Source: Deltaproteobacteria bacterium (GTDB taxonomy: Bacteria; SAR324; JACQKK01). From it: a stretch of 64,000 nt of DNA. The notes below the pieces were generated by a model, which ran no database searches, was not told where the DNA came from, and saw nothing but the letters and a program-made list of their open reading frames with translations. The stretch spans positions 32,656 through 96,655 of the forward strand of contig JAOUEW010000007.1 in NCBI GenBank assembly GCA_029858505.1. The letters are read 5' to 3'. The position numbers and the translations under genes are program-made. Below are positions 34,036 to 43,443 of the stretch, one piece after another (the stretch's first letter is position 1; each line of letters begins with the position of its first letter).

Positions 34036-35431
34036 GGCTGGAAGGCTTGGGGAAGGGAACCACGTTCAGGGAGGGACCCAGGGTTTCGGAGGAATCACCG
34101 CTTTCGGCGGAATCGCTGTTCTCCCCCGCTCCCCCCAACAAGCCGTCTCCCCGGCATTGGTCCGGGTCCAGCCCAAAGGCCGCCGCCAAAATTTCGGCAT
34201 ACAGGCGGCCATCGCCTTCCTCGGCCACCTGCTTGATGTGGGTGGAGGGGAAATGCAGGAGTTTCTTCACGATGGCCTGGGCGGTGCGCTCCAGCAGCAG
34301 GCCGTCTTTGGCGGGGGAGCCCGACAGCCGGGGCAGGGCCTTTTCCACCTCGCGCCCCGCCACCTGGGCAAAGGCTTCGCGCAAAGCTTTGATGGTGGGC
34401 ACCACGCTCAAGGCCTCGGCCCAGCCCAGGTAGCGGTTTTGCTCTTCTTCCACAATCCGCTGGGCCAGGTGGGCTTCCCGCTCCCGTTCCTGGCGGTTCT
34501 GGTTGGTCACGTTCTTTAAGTCGTCAATGTCGTAGCAATACACGTTGGGCAGATTGTTCACCGCGGGGTCAATGTCTCTGGGCACGGCAATGTCGATGAA
34601 GAACATGGGCTCGCGCTTGCGGGCCTTCATGGCGGTCTTCACCTGCTCTGGGGTAATGACAAACCCCCGGGCCCCGGTGGAAGACAGCACAATGTCGGCC
34701 ATGGCCAGGGCTTCGTCCATGCTCTCCCAGGGCATGGCCTGGCCCTGGTGTTTCTCGGCCAGGGCCACGGCCCCGGCGTAGGTGCGGTTCACCAGCAACA
34801 GGCGGCCAATGCCCGCCTTCAGCAGGTGGGCCAGGGCCAACTCAGCCATTTCGCCAGCGCCAATCACCAGCACGGTGCGCTCGGCCAAGGAGTCGAAGAT
34901 TTTTCCGGCCAGTTCCACCGCGGCGTAACTGATGGACACCGCGAAGCGGGAGATGCCCGTTTCGGTACGCACCCGCTTGGCCGCCCGGAACACCCTGGGC
35001 ATCAGCCCCTTAAACAGCGGCCCCACGGTGCCGGCCTCCACGGCGGTGTGGTAGGCGTCTTTCACTTGGCCCAAAATCTGGGGCTCGCCCACCACCATGG
35101 ATTCCAGCGAGCAGGCCACCCGAAACAAATGGTTCAGGGCCGCTTGGTGATCCAGCCGCAGGGCGGCTTGTTCCAGGTGCCGGGCGGCGTCTCCTCCCCC
35201 GGCCCGCTCCACGGCCCAGGTCATCAGGCCCTGCAAGGCGGTGGATTCTCGGGCGGCCGCGAAATAGAATTCCACCCGGTTGCAGGTGGATACCACCATC
35301 AATTCATTCAGCCCCGCCTGGGCCTTCAGCCGGGGCAGCAGTTCGGGCAGTTCCCCCGCGGGAATATCCAGCCGTTCCCGGATGTCTACCGGGGTGGTCT
35401 TGTAACTTATGCTGAGCAGAGAGAGATTCAT
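34028..35431 (-). CDS. hemA: Glutamyl-tRNA reductase HemA
   Basis: A 467-residue NADPH-dependent glutamyl-tRNA reductase, the first committed step of 5-aminolevulinate synthesis by the C5 pathway. The catalytic Cys50 is in VVSTCNRVEFYF, GEPQILGQVKDAY is the signature near 115-127, and VLVIGAGEMAELALAHL is the NADPH-binding glycine motif. The helical dimerisation domain follows; after about residue 430 comes a non-conserved acidic/Ser tail (GENSDSAESGDSSETLG). The ATG has AAAGAGA upstream. The presence of this gene implies the C5 route rather than ALA synthase in this organism. Confidence 0.96.
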   Translation of the reverse strand: MNLSLLSISYKTTPVDIRERLDIPAGELPELLPRLKAQAGLNELMVVSTCNRVEFYFAAARESTALQGLMTWAVERAGGGDAARHLEQAALRLDHQAALNHLFRVACSLESMVVGEPQILGQVKDAYHTAVEAGTVGPLFKGLMPRVFRAAKRVRTETGISRFAVSISYAAVELAGKIFDSLAERTVLVIGAGEMAELALAHLLKAGIGRLLLVNRTYAGAVALAEKHQGQAMPWESMDEALAMADIVLSSTGARGFVITPEQVKTAMKARKREPMFFIDIAVPRDIDPAVNNLPNVYCYDIDDLKNVTNQNRQEREREAHLAQRIVEEEQNRYLGWAEALSVVPTIKALREAFAQVAGREVEKALPRLSGSPAKDGLLLERTAQAIVKKLLHFPSTHIKQVAEEGDGRLYAEILAAAFGLDPDQCRGDGLLGGAGENSDSAESGDSSETLGPSLNVVPFPKPSSRG

Positions 35432-35621
35432 GATTCTCTTTACATAGAGGATTTCGCCCGGAGAAGCAAATCTTATCCAAGCGAAGTTGAACTCAAAAGA
35501 CCTCTGCGAAACTTATTTTTTCCCATCCCCCTCCCTCCTTCCCTTGGGGAAGGGCGCTGTTCAGCGGGGCCAATACCCAGGCATCTTGGCCCCGCCTTTC
35601 ACGCTTGGGGGTTGATTTCAC

Positions 35622-35697
35622 TGGGGGGCTTCGCCACCCACGCCCCCTTTTCACGGCGAAACCCCTGTTGATGCAGCGGTCTCTTCGAGACAGAGGG
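35622..35697 (+). repeat. Family B repeat, copy 4
   Basis: TGGGGGGCTTCGCCACCC, CGCCCCCTTTTCACGG, AAACCCCTGTTGATGCAG and GTCTCTTCGAGACAGAGG. The TGATGCAG-CGTCTC block matches copy 3. Just upstream (35521-35560) lies a C-rich stretch resembling part of family A. No gene was seen in this 288-bp gap. Confidence 0.6.
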
Positions 35698-35719
35698 GAA
35701 TTTTCTAGCGAATCGGAAT

Positions 35720-36487
35720 TTACCGAAGGTGTCGGGAGAACAAGTCGAGGGTGCGCTGCCAGGCCAGGGCCGCGCTGGGGGGGTGATAATCCGCCCGGGC
35801 ATCGCAATGAAAGCCGTGGCCCGCCTGGGGATAGGTGAACAATTGGGCCTGGGCCATGCGGGGCAGGGCCTGCCGCACCACCTCGATGGCCGCCGGGGGG
35901 ATGATGGGGTCTTGCTCGCCAAAGTGAAACTGAATGGGGCAGCGAATCTGGTCGGCCTGGGCAATGAACTCATCGGTGCGTCGGCCGTAAAAGGCCGCGG
36001 CCGCATGAGGCACTGCCTGGGGAGAATCTTGGCCGCCGACCCCCGCTTTCGTTTGGGCTGTGAGATAGGTCATCAGCCCGCCCCAGCAAAACCCCATTAA
36101 CCCAACCTTTTTACCGGCCACGGCCGGGTGGCGCCCCAGCCAAGCCAACGCCCGAGAAAGATCCTCCCGGTGGGTTTCCAATGGGGTGGCCGCAATCCGT
36201 CCCCGGCACTTCTCCATGGTGTCTGGGGTGTAACCCGCGGTGAAACCCGGTTCCACCCGCCAGAACATGTCTGGGGCCAGGGCCACGTAACCGGCCTGGG
36301 CCAGCCTGCGGGCCACAGACTGGATGTGTTCGTTCACCCCAAAGATTTCTTGAATGACGACGACCCCAGGATGGGTCACGCCAGGGTGGGACATGCCGGA
36401 AACTGGCCCGGCCTCTGGCAGAGCCAAATAGCCCCGCTGGCTGCCCCCGGGGTGGGGAATCTCTACCCATTGAACGGGTTGGCTCAT
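35720..36487 (-). CDS. Dienelactone hydrolase family protein
   Basis: A 255-residue alpha/beta hydrolase of the dienelactone hydrolase family (cytosolic esterase-type enzymes). The catalytic triad is recognisable: Cys in GFCWGGLMTYL, Asp in GEQDPIIP and His in AGHGFHCDAR. VVVIQEIFGVNEHIQSVARR is the conserved N-terminal block with the glutamate that polarises the Cys. Length is normal. The true substrate is unlikely to be a chlorocatechol product in the absence of a degradation cluster. It begins 4 bp after the stop of the SH3-like gene and is probably in one operon with it. Confidence 0.92.
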   Translation of the reverse strand: MSQPVQWVEIPHPGGSQRGYLALPEAGPVSGMSHPGVTHPGVVVIQEIFGVNEHIQSVARRLAQAGYVALAPDMFWRVEPGFTAGYTPDTMEKCRGRIAATPLETHREDLSRALAWLGRHPAVAGKKVGLMGFCWGGLMTYLTAQTKAGVGGQDSPQAVPHAAAAFYGRRTDEFIAQADQIRCPIQFHFGEQDPIIPPAAIEVVRQALPRMAQAQLFTYPQAGHGFHCDARADYHPPSAALAWQRTLDLFSRHLR

Positions 36488-36491
36488 GGCG

Positions 36492-36974
36492 TCACTTGTC
36501 GGAAAGACCCCACAGGTAATTCTTTTTGGTCCACACCGTCATCCCTTCGTAATCCAGTTTCACCCAGTCGCCCTGCTTGGCGGTGACCAGAAAGGCCGTG
36601 CGCACCTGGGCCGAGGCGGTTTTGTCTTTGGAGGCATCGGGCTGGGGCCACAGGGGCACGTAATTGATTTTGGCCTGGGCGCAGGAAACCTTATCGCTCA
36701 CCATTTTGCGGTAAATCCAGCGGATTTCCCCGTCCATGTCCTTCACCTTCAGCCATTCCCCTTCCTCCAGCACCACCTCCAGGGGAGTATTGCCCACCAC
36801 CGTCCAGGCCGCCGGAAAGCCAGGGCCGGGGCCTTCCATCAGGGTGGCCAAGGGCTGGGATACGCACACCGTGGCGGCCATGGCCTGGGGGGCCAGCCAC
36901 AACAGAGAGAACAGCAACAGGCCTGCAGCGCGAAACATAAAAGGTCCGGATTGAAAGCGTGAGGGGAAAGCCAT
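36492..36974 (-). CDS. Exported bacterial SH3-like domain protein
   Basis: A 160-residue protein with a signal peptide (core GLLLFSLLWLAP, likely cleavage after QAMA at 33). The mature protein has two SH3-like units: TLMEGPGPGFPAAWTVVGNT through EWLKVKDMDGEIRWIYRKMV, and PDASKDKTASAQVR through DWVKLDYEGMTVWTKKNYLW. Such DUF1058/SH3_4-type domains are usually periplasmic and thought to bind cell-wall peptides. A second ATG at 36938 would give a more typical 21-residue signal; neither start has a clear Shine-Dalgarno. Confidence 0.8.
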   Translation of the reverse strand: MAFPSRFQSGPFMFRAAGLLLFSLLWLAPQAMAATVCVSQPLATLMEGPGPGFPAAWTVVGNTPLEVVLEEGEWLKVKDMDGEIRWIYRKMVSDKVSCAQAKINYVPLWPQPDASKDKTASAQVRTAFLVTAKQGDWVKLDYEGMTVWTKKNYLWGLSDK

Positions 36975-37114
36975 GGGTTTGGTGGAACCAATATATCAAT
37001 TCAACCCAGGAAGGCCAAACCCCAATGCGGCAGAAATGGATAGGGAGAGAAAAGGGCCGTCTCACCACCCCGGGAAGGGGGACGCCAGGCATTGGAGGGC
37101 GGTGAGACGGTGAA

Positions 37115-37176
37115 GGAAAAAAAGAGGAGGGAGATGGGGAGGGAAAGGGAGGAGGAGCTTCCCTTCCCCACCTCCC
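37115..37176 (-). terminator. Intrinsic terminator after the DUF488-like gene
   Basis: An imperfect 19-bp stem (37129-37147 with 37158-37176) is followed on the minus strand by CCTCTTTTTTTCC, a clear U tract. It lies about 50 bp past the stop codon. A second inverted repeat, GCCGTCTCACC with GGTGAGACGG, spans 37047-37120. Confidence 0.75.
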
Positions 37177-37226
37177 CATTCAATGAAGCCCGTCGTACTT
37201 GGTGGGTTCGCCAGAACCAGCGCCGA

Positions 37227-37655
37227 TTAGGCCCGAGCCATGGGGTGCTCCACCAACCCCGCCGGGTGGAAGGGCAGGGCCCACAGGGAGGGGCGCTCCT
37301 CCCGCCAGCGGCGGTAGTCGGGGCTGGCCCGCAGCAGGGTTAAAAAATCCCGGGCAATTTCCCGGTGGCAGACCGATGTGAGACAATGGCAGCTCAAGTA
37401 CAGCTTGCGGTGGCCTTCGCTGGCCTCCAAAATCCGATAAAACGGCGCGGGGTCCCGTCGAAAGCGCTTCCACAACATGTTTTTATAGCGCAAGCGGAAC
37501 AGCGGCCAGGGGATGTCTCCCTGCACCATGGCCTCCAGCCAGTCCCGGGGGGGCGACAACACATGGGCTGGGTTCAAGTAGGGGCTAACGCTTTGCACCA
37601 GCATGGGGTTCAACCCCTCTCGGTCGGCCTGGGTTTGGGGAATCAGTTCAATCAT
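37227..37655 (-). CDS. DUF488-like protein
   Basis: A 142-residue soluble protein. YLSCHCLTSVCHREIARDFL at about 87-106 resembles the C-terminal Cys/His block of DUF488 proteins (LLCxEKxPxxCHR), whose function is unknown. The N-terminal part has LNPAHVLSPPRDWLEAMVQG and a basic aromatic stretch RLRYKNMLWKRFRRDP. GGAGGAG lies close to the ATG. It is divergent from pyc and ends in a strong terminator, so it appears to be a single-gene unit. The family assignment rests on one motif. Confidence 0.6.
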   Translation of the reverse strand: MIELIPQTQADREGLNPMLVQSVSPYLNPAHVLSPPRDWLEAMVQGDIPWPLFRLRYKNMLWKRFRRDPAPFYRILEASEGHRKLYLSCHCLTSVCHREIARDFLTLLRASPDYRRWREERPSLWALPFHPAGLVEHPMARA

Positions 37656-37741
37656 GGCTCCTCCGTGAGTCTGGGTGAGTGGGGGCTGGAGTCTGTTCAG
37701 CCCTGATCTGCTCTCACCCTACCCCGGGAAAAATCAAAAGT

Positions 37742-37758
37742 CAAACAAAATTTGTTTG
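37742..37758. promoter_or_regulatory. Palindrome in the divergent pyc/DUF488-like promoter region
   Basis: CAAACAAA-A-TTTGTTTG is a perfect inverted repeat around one base, in the only AT-rich patch (37725-37790) of this divergent gap. Its position about 87 bp from the DUF488-like start and 145 bp from the pyc start suits an operator acting on either side. No regulator is known. Confidence 0.45.
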
Positions 37759-37903
37759 TTTACAGAAAAACAAGAATATCTAGGTTGTCTTTTCCTGGAT
37801 TTCCCCCTTGCCCCCAATCGGTTCAACCGGATAGATTGGTAAGATTCCATTGAATTGGCCGGGTGACTGGCCTCTTGATTCCCTCGTTCCGCCAGGCGGT
37901 GCC

Positions 37904-40900
37904 GTGACCAAAACCAAAATCCGACGACTGCTGGTAGCCAACCGGGGAGAAATCGCCATCCGGATTTTCCGGGCCGCCACCGAACTGGGCATCCGCACCG
38001 TGGCGATTTACTCGGAGGAAGACCGGTTTTCTCTGCACCGCTACAAAGCCGACGAAGCCTATTTAATCGGCAAGGGCAAAGGACCCGTCGAGGCCTATCT
38101 GGACATCCCCAGCGTCATTGCCCTGGCCAAAGAAAAAAACGTTGACGCCATTCACCCAGGCTACGGTTTCTTGTCGGAGAATTTTCACTTTGCCAAAGCC
38201 TGCCGAGAGGCCGGGATTGTGTTTGTGGGCCCCGAAGCGGAAACCATCGAGGCCATGGGCGACAAACAAAAAGCCCGCAAAATCGCCGTGGCCGCGGGGG
38301 TGCCGGTGGTGCCGGGGCCCTTGGACCCGGTGGCCGACGAAGACCACGCCCGGAAAATCTGCGCCGACATTGGCTACCCGGTGATGATCAAGGCCCTGGG
38401 GGGCGGGGGCGGGCGGGGCATGCGCCGGGTGGATTCCGAGCGGGAACTGGCCGATGCCCTGCGCTCGGCCTCCAGCGAGGCCAAAGCCGCCTTTGGCCGC
38501 CCAGAAGTGTTCATTGAAAAACGGGTCGACGCCGCACGGCACATTGAGGTGCAAGTGCTGGGAGACAAACACGGCAACTTGGTGCACCTGTTCGAGCGCG
38601 ACTGCACCATTCAGCGCCGCCACCAAAAAGTCATCGAGATTGCCCCGGCCCTGAACCTGCCGGAAGGGCTGGCCTCCAAGCTGCACGACTGGGCCCTGGC
38701 CATTGCCCGCCACGTGCGTTACGAAAACGCTGGCACGGTGGAGTTTCTGGTAGATGCCACGGGCACCCCCTTCTTCATCGAGGTCAACCCCCGCATTCAG
38801 GTGGAACACACCGTCACCGAGGAAATCACCGGTCGCGACCTGGTGCAGGCCCAAATTCTCATCGCCGAAGGCCGCCCCCTCTCCGACCCCGCCATCGGCA
38901 TCACTGGCCAAGACAGCATCACCATGCGGGGGGTGGCCCTGCAATGCCGGGTGACCACCGAAGACCCGGCCAACGGCTTTATGCCCGACACGGGGAAAAT
39001 CCAGGCCTACCGCTCTGGCGCCGGGTTCGGCATTCGCATGGACGGCGGCACCGGGGGCGAAGGCCACCAGGTCAGCTTGGCCTACGACTCTCTGCTGGTG
39101 AAAATCACCGCCCGGGGGCTCACCTTTCCGGCGGCGGTGGCCAAGGTGCGGCGCAGCGTCAGCGAATTTCGGGTGCGGGGAGTAAAAACCAACACGCCCT
39201 TTTTGGAAAACGTGCTGCGCCACCCGCTGTTTTTAGAGGGCAAGGCCACCACTACGTTTATCGACGAACACCCGGAACTGTTTGAATACCCCCAGCGCAA
39301 GAACCGGGCGTCGAAACTGCTGACCTATCTGGCCGAGGTAACCGTGAACGGCCACCCCAGCGTGAAAGCCAAGAAGGGCGACCGGCAATTTTTCGAAGCC
39401 CACCTGCCCGACCTGACCGCCGCCCCACCCCCGCCAGAGGGCAGCCGCCAAATGCTGGAACGGCTGGGAGCCGCGGGTCTGGCCGCCTGGGTGAAAGACC
39501 AACAGCGTCTGCTGATCACCGACACCACCTTCCGAGACGCCCATCAGTCGCTGCTGGCCACCCGGGTGCGAAGCTACGACCTGCTGCGGGCCGCCCCCGC
39601 CACCAGCCACATTCTCAGCCAGGCGTTTTCGCTGGAAATGTGGGGGGGCGCCACCTTCGACGTGGCCTACCGCTTCCTCAGCGAGTCTCCCTGGCAGCGG
39701 CTGGAGAAAATGCGGGCGGCCATTCCAAACGTGCTGTTTCAAATGCTGCTGCGGGGCTCGAACGCCGTGGGCTACACCGCTTACCCGGACAACGTGGTGC
39801 GGATGTTCATTCAGCAGGCCGCCCAAAAAGGCATTGACCTGTTCCGGGTGTTCGACTCGCTGAACTGGGTGGAAAACATGAAGGTCTCCATCGAAGAATG
39901 CCTGAAAACCGGCAAACTGGTGGAAGGCGCCATTTCTTACACCGGAGACATCACCGACCCCAAGCGCAAAAAGTACGACCTGGACTATTACATGAAAATG
40001 GCCCGGGAACTGGAAAGCCTGGGGGTGCACATGATCGCCATCAAAGACATGGCCGGGCTGTGCAAACCCTACGCCGCCGAAAAATTGATCAAAGCCATGA
40101 AGGCCGAGATCAAGGTGCCCATTCACTTCCACACCCACGACACCTCGGGCAACGGCTTGTCGGCCCTGATGAAAGCCGCCGAAGCGGGGGTAGACATTGT
40201 AGACGTGGCCATTGGCACCATGAGCGGCACCACCAGCCAGCCCAACCTGAACAGCCTGAACGAGGCCCTGCGGGGAACCCCCCGCGAATTGGGCTTCGAC
40301 CCGGCTGGGCTGCAGCACTTGTCGAGTTACTGGGAAACCGTGCGGCAGTATTACTTTCCCTTCGAGGCCGGCCTGCAGGCCGCCGCCGCCGACGTTTACG
40401 TTCACGAAATTCCCGGGGGGCAGTATTCCAACCTAAAGCAACAGGCCGAAAGCGTGGGCCTGGGCCACCGCTGGGAAGAAGTAAAGCAGCGCTACGCCGA
40501 AGTGAACCTGGCCTTTGGAGACATCGTGAAGGTTACCCCCACCTCCAAGGCCGTGGGCGACATGGCCCTGGCCCTGGTGAGCAGCAACCTGCCCATCACG
40601 GCCCTAGACGACGACTCGGTGACGGTGTCCTTCCCCGACAGCGTGGTGTCTTTGTTCTCTGGCCACATGGGCCAAGCCCTGGGGGGCTTTCCGGAAAAGT
40701 TGCAGAAACGCATTCTGGGGGGGAAAGCCCCCCTCACCGAGCGGCCCGGAGCCAGCCTGCCCCCCACCGACGTGGAAGCCGTGCGGGAAAAAGTGCGCGA
40801 ACACCACGGGGTGCTGCTGAGAGACGATGAGCTGACCGGTGCCCTGCTGTATCCCAAGGTGATGGACGGGTTCTTGAACCACCAGACCCGCTTCTCGGAC

Positions 40901-41356
40901 ACCTCGATGATGGACACCCCCACGTTCTTCTATGGCCTGCGGCCAGGAGAAGAAACCCAGATTGAGATTGAAGCGGGGAAACGGCTGATCATCACCCTGC
41001 TGACCGTGGGAGAGCTGAAAGAAGGCGGCAAGCGCACCGTGTTCTTCGACCTGAACGGCCGCCCCCGGGAAGTGGTGATTCACGACCACACCGTGCCGGA
41101 AGACAACTTGGTGCGCCGCAAGGCCGACAGCCACAACCCATTCCACGTGGCGGCCCCCATGCCGGGCAAGCTCACCCGCATCGAGGTGCGGCAGGGGCAA
41201 AAGGTATTGAAGGGAGAACTGCTGGCCGTGACCGAAGCCATGAAGATGGAAAACGCCATCACCGCCAAGGTAGACGCCATCGTGGACGAAATTTTGCTTC
41301 AGCCGGGAAACACCCTGGAAGGCGGCGATTTGATTTTAACCTTGCGGGAGGGCTGA
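37904..41356 (+). CDS. pyc: Pyruvate carboxylase (single chain)
   Basis: A 1150-residue biotin enzyme that carboxylates pyruvate to oxaloacetate for anaplerosis. In order it has biotin carboxylase (about 1-450: VANRGEIAIRIFRA, HPGYGFLSEN, the ATP-grasp loop KALGGGGGRGMRRV, EVNPRIQVEHTVTEE), the carboxyltransferase TIM barrel (about 515-800: TTFRDAHQSLLATRVR, FHTHDTSGNG), the allosteric/tetramerisation region, and the C-terminal biotin carrier (EAMKMENAI, biotinyl Lys1114). The GTG at 37904 is chosen because the conserved sequence begins right after it and AGGCGG precedes it. An upstream TTG would add 18 unconserved residues. The stop is 5 bp from the convergent argS stop. Confidence 0.96.
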   Translation: MTKTKIRRLLVANRGEIAIRIFRAATELGIRTVAIYSEEDRFSLHRYKADEAYLIGKGKGPVEAYLDIPSVIALAKEKNVDAIHPGYGFLSENFHFAKACREAGIVFVGPEAETIEAMGDKQKARKIAVAAGVPVVPGPLDPVADEDHARKICADIGYPVMIKALGGGGGRGMRRVDSERELADALRSASSEAKAAFGRPEVFIEKRVDAARHIEVQVLGDKHGNLVHLFERDCTIQRRHQKVIEIAPALNLPEGLASKLHDWALAIARHVRYENAGTVEFLVDATGTPFFIEVNPRIQVEHTVTEEITGRDLVQAQILIAEGRPLSDPAIGITGQDSITMRGVALQCRVTTEDPANGFMPDTGKIQAYRSGAGFGIRMDGGTGGEGHQVSLAYDSLLVKITARGLTFPAAVAKVRRSVSEFRVRGVKTNTPFLENVLRHPLFLEGKATTTFIDEHPELFEYPQRKNRASKLLTYLAEVTVNGHPSVKAKKGDRQFFEAHLPDLTAAPPPPEGSRQMLERLGAAGLAAWVKDQQRLLITDTTFRDAHQSLLATRVRSYDLLRAAPATSHILSQAFSLEMWGGATFDVAYRFLSESPWQRLEKMRAAIPNVLFQMLLRGSNAVGYTAYPDNVVRMFIQQAAQKGIDLFRVFDSLNWVENMKVSIEECLKTGKLVEGAISYTGDITDPKRKKYDLDYYMKMARELESLGVHMIAIKDMAGLCKPYAAEKLIKAMKAEIKVPIHFHTHDTSGNGLSALMKAAEAGVDIVDVAIGTMSGTTSQPNLNSLNEALRGTPRELGFDPAGLQHLSSYWETVRQYYFPFEAGLQAAAADVYVHEIPGGQYSNLKQQAESVGLGHRWEEVKQRYAEVNLAFGDIVKVTPTSKAVGDMALALVSSNLPITALDDDSVTVSFPDSVVSLFSGHMGQALGGFPEKLQKRILGGKAPLTERPGASLPPTDVEAVREKVREHHGVLLRDDELTGALLYPKVMDGFLNHQTRFSDTSMMDTPTFFYGLRPGEETQIEIEAGKRLIITLLTVGELKEGGKRTVFFDLNGRPREVVIHDHTVPEDNLVRRKADSHNPFHVAAPMPGKLTRIEVRQGQKVLKGELLAVTEAMKMENAITAKVDAIVDEILLQPGNTLEGGDLILTLREG

Positions 41357-41361
41357 CCGGC

Positions 41362-43116
41362 CTACATGCGTTCGGGGGGGGTGATGCCCAGCAACTCCAG
41401 CCCTTCCTTCAGCACCCGGCCAGCGGCATCAAACAACGCCAGGCGGGCTTCTCCCAGGGCGGGGGTCTCGGCATTCTTCACGCTCACGGCGGCGTAGGCC
41501 CGGGAAAAGGCCTTGGCCAGGGCAAACAGGGTGCCCGCCAGCAGGTTGGGGCGCATCAGCCGGGCGGCGGCTTCGGCGGCCCGGTTAAAATCGTGCAACT
41601 CGCGAATCAACGCCCGCTCGGTGGGGTGGGTCAGCAGGGTCAAGTCGGCATCGGCCCGGCCAAATTTTCCCAGCGCGCGGAAAATGCTTTGCACCCGGGT
41701 GTAGGCGTAGCAAAGATACACCCCCGTGTCGCCCTCGGCCACCAGCCAGTCTTCCAGGTTGAACACAATCACCTTCGACGGATCCTGCTTCACCATGCCA
41801 TAGCGGATGGCCGCCACGGCGATGCGTCGGCAAGTCTCGTCAATTTCTTCGTCGCGCCAGTCTCCCCGGTGGGCTTCCAGGTAGTGCTCCACGATGAACC
41901 GGTTCATCCGCTCTCGCAGGGCCGAGAACAGGATGACATTGCCCGCCCGGGAACTCATTTTTCCCTCCGGCAGCATCACCAGCCCATAGGCCAGGTGCAC
42001 CGACCGGCCCGCCTGGGGGTAGCCCAATTTTTCCAACACTTTGAATACTTGCTTGAAGTGCAGGGTCTGCTCGGCCCCCACCACGTACACCGATTCGTCC
42101 ATGCCAAACCGATCGAACTTCATTTCGGCCAGGGCCAGGTCTTTGGTGGAATACAGGGTGGTGCCGTCGGCTTTGAGCACCAGCAGAAAGCCCAGGCCGT
42201 CGGCCTCCAGGTCGGCCCCCACCGCCCCCTCCGAGCGGATGAACACCCCCTTGGCCAACCCTTCCTCCACAATGCGCCGCCCCGCCTCCATCTCCGACTC
42301 GTAGAACCAGTGGTCGAAGCGGGCCCCCAGCCAGCGGTAGATGTCTTGAAAACTCTCCAGGCTCCAGGCCCTGGTTTCTTGCCACAGGGCATGGGCTTCG
42401 CCCTGGCCGCTCTCCAGTTGTTGCAGCACCTGGCCCACTTCTTTTTGATAGACCTCCCGTTGCTCTTTGGGGGCGTCCTCCAGCATCAGGGTGGCGGCGG
42501 TGTAGAGTTCTCCCAGCCATTCGCCCCGGTCTTGGCCGGGCTGGGGCGTTTGCTTTTCTTTGGGCAGGCGGCCCAGGTGGCGCTGGTAAAACCACAGGCA
42601 CTTGGCAATGTGGGTGCCCACGTCGCCAATGTAGTTGGCGGCGGTGACCTGCTGGCCGTTGTAGGCCAGAATGCGGGCCAGGGCATCGCCCAGGGCCACG
42701 TTGCGCATGTGGCCCACGTGAAAGGCCTTGTGGGTGTTGGGCTGGGAATACTCCACCATCACCTTGCGGCTGCCGCCAGCCGGGGCGCGGTTCTGCTGAA
42801 AGTAAGAGCCGTCCAGAATGGAAGGCAGGGTCAGCCGGGCCATTTGCCCCGCGTCGGCCCGGAAGTTTAAATAGGGCCCGGCGGCCTCCACCGCGGTGAA
42901 CAGGGGGGCGCCCTGGTGCTGGGCCTCTCCCAGCCGGGGGGCCAGCTCCGCCGCCAGCTCCGCCGCGATGGCCGGGGGGGCCTTGCGGCGGGCTTTGGCC
43001 AGGGCAAAGCAGGGCAGGGCGTAGTCGCCCAGGGCGGGGTCAGGGGGGCGCTCCACCAGGTGGGGGGGAACTTCCGGCACCAGCCGGGCGATGGCGTTTA
43101 CAAACGGGTCGCTCAA
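41362..43116 (-). CDS. argS: Arginyl-tRNA synthetase
   Basis: A 584-residue class I synthetase charging tRNA-Arg in the cytoplasm. The HIGH motif is HVGH (133-136) within NTHKAFHVGHMRNVALGDAL and the KMSKS loop is KMSSR (386-390). The N-terminal Add-1 domain that contacts tRNA (about 1-110) and the C-terminal DALR anticodon-binding helices (LHDFNRAAEAAARLMRPNLL and following) are present. The start is an inferred TTG; no ATG or GTG lies in frame between the upstream stop and conserved sequence. No strong Shine-Dalgarno is seen. It is convergent with pyc. Confidence 0.95.
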   Translation of the reverse strand: MSDPFVNAIARLVPEVPPHLVERPPDPALGDYALPCFALAKARRKAPPAIAAELAAELAPRLGEAQHQGAPLFTAVEAAGPYLNFRADAGQMARLTLPSILDGSYFQQNRAPAGGSRKVMVEYSQPNTHKAFHVGHMRNVALGDALARILAYNGQQVTAANYIGDVGTHIAKCLWFYQRHLGRLPKEKQTPQPGQDRGEWLGELYTAATLMLEDAPKEQREVYQKEVGQVLQQLESGQGEAHALWQETRAWSLESFQDIYRWLGARFDHWFYESEMEAGRRIVEEGLAKGVFIRSEGAVGADLEADGLGFLLVLKADGTTLYSTKDLALAEMKFDRFGMDESVYVVGAEQTLHFKQVFKVLEKLGYPQAGRSVHLAYGLVMLPEGKMSSRAGNVILFSALRERMNRFIVEHYLEAHRGDWRDEEIDETCRRIAVAAIRYGMVKQDPSKVIVFNLEDWLVAEGDTGVYLCYAYTRVQSIFRALGKFGRADADLTLLTHPTERALIRELHDFNRAAEAAARLMRPNLLAGTLFALAKAFSRAYAAVSVKNAETPALGEARLALFDAAGRVLKEGLELLGITPPERM

Positions 43117-43248
43117 GGGGCATCACGCAAAAAAAGGGGAACACGAAATAAACAATGGCCTCTTGTTACGATGGGAGGAAATAGCAGTGCTGTCAATCCC
43201 AGGCTAAACGGACGGCCTCCAAATCACACTCCCCCACTCGAATCCCCC

Positions 43249-43382
43249 AGCTATTCTTTGCCACCGTTCGGACGGTGAAGACGGAACGGAAGCAAGCACC
43301 CAACCCATCGGATGCGAGTGATTCCCCGCCACGAAGGGGAGGGGTGCTTTTCGGGAATGCCCCGCAGGGGCGGGTGGGATGT
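43249..43382 (-). repeat. Family A intergenic repeat, copy 4 (reversed)
   Basis: In reverse orientation: CTATTCTTTGCCACCGTTCG, GAAGACGGAACGGAAGCAAGC, then CCACGAAGGGGAGGGGTGC and CCCCGCAGGGGCGGG. It occupies the gap between argS and menA, which otherwise contains no visible gene. Confidence 0.7.
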
Positions 43383-43443
43383 TATTGAAGGCTGGTCGGA
43401 AACAAGCGCATCACCGCCCGGATTCAAGTAAAGAGAAACCCGG

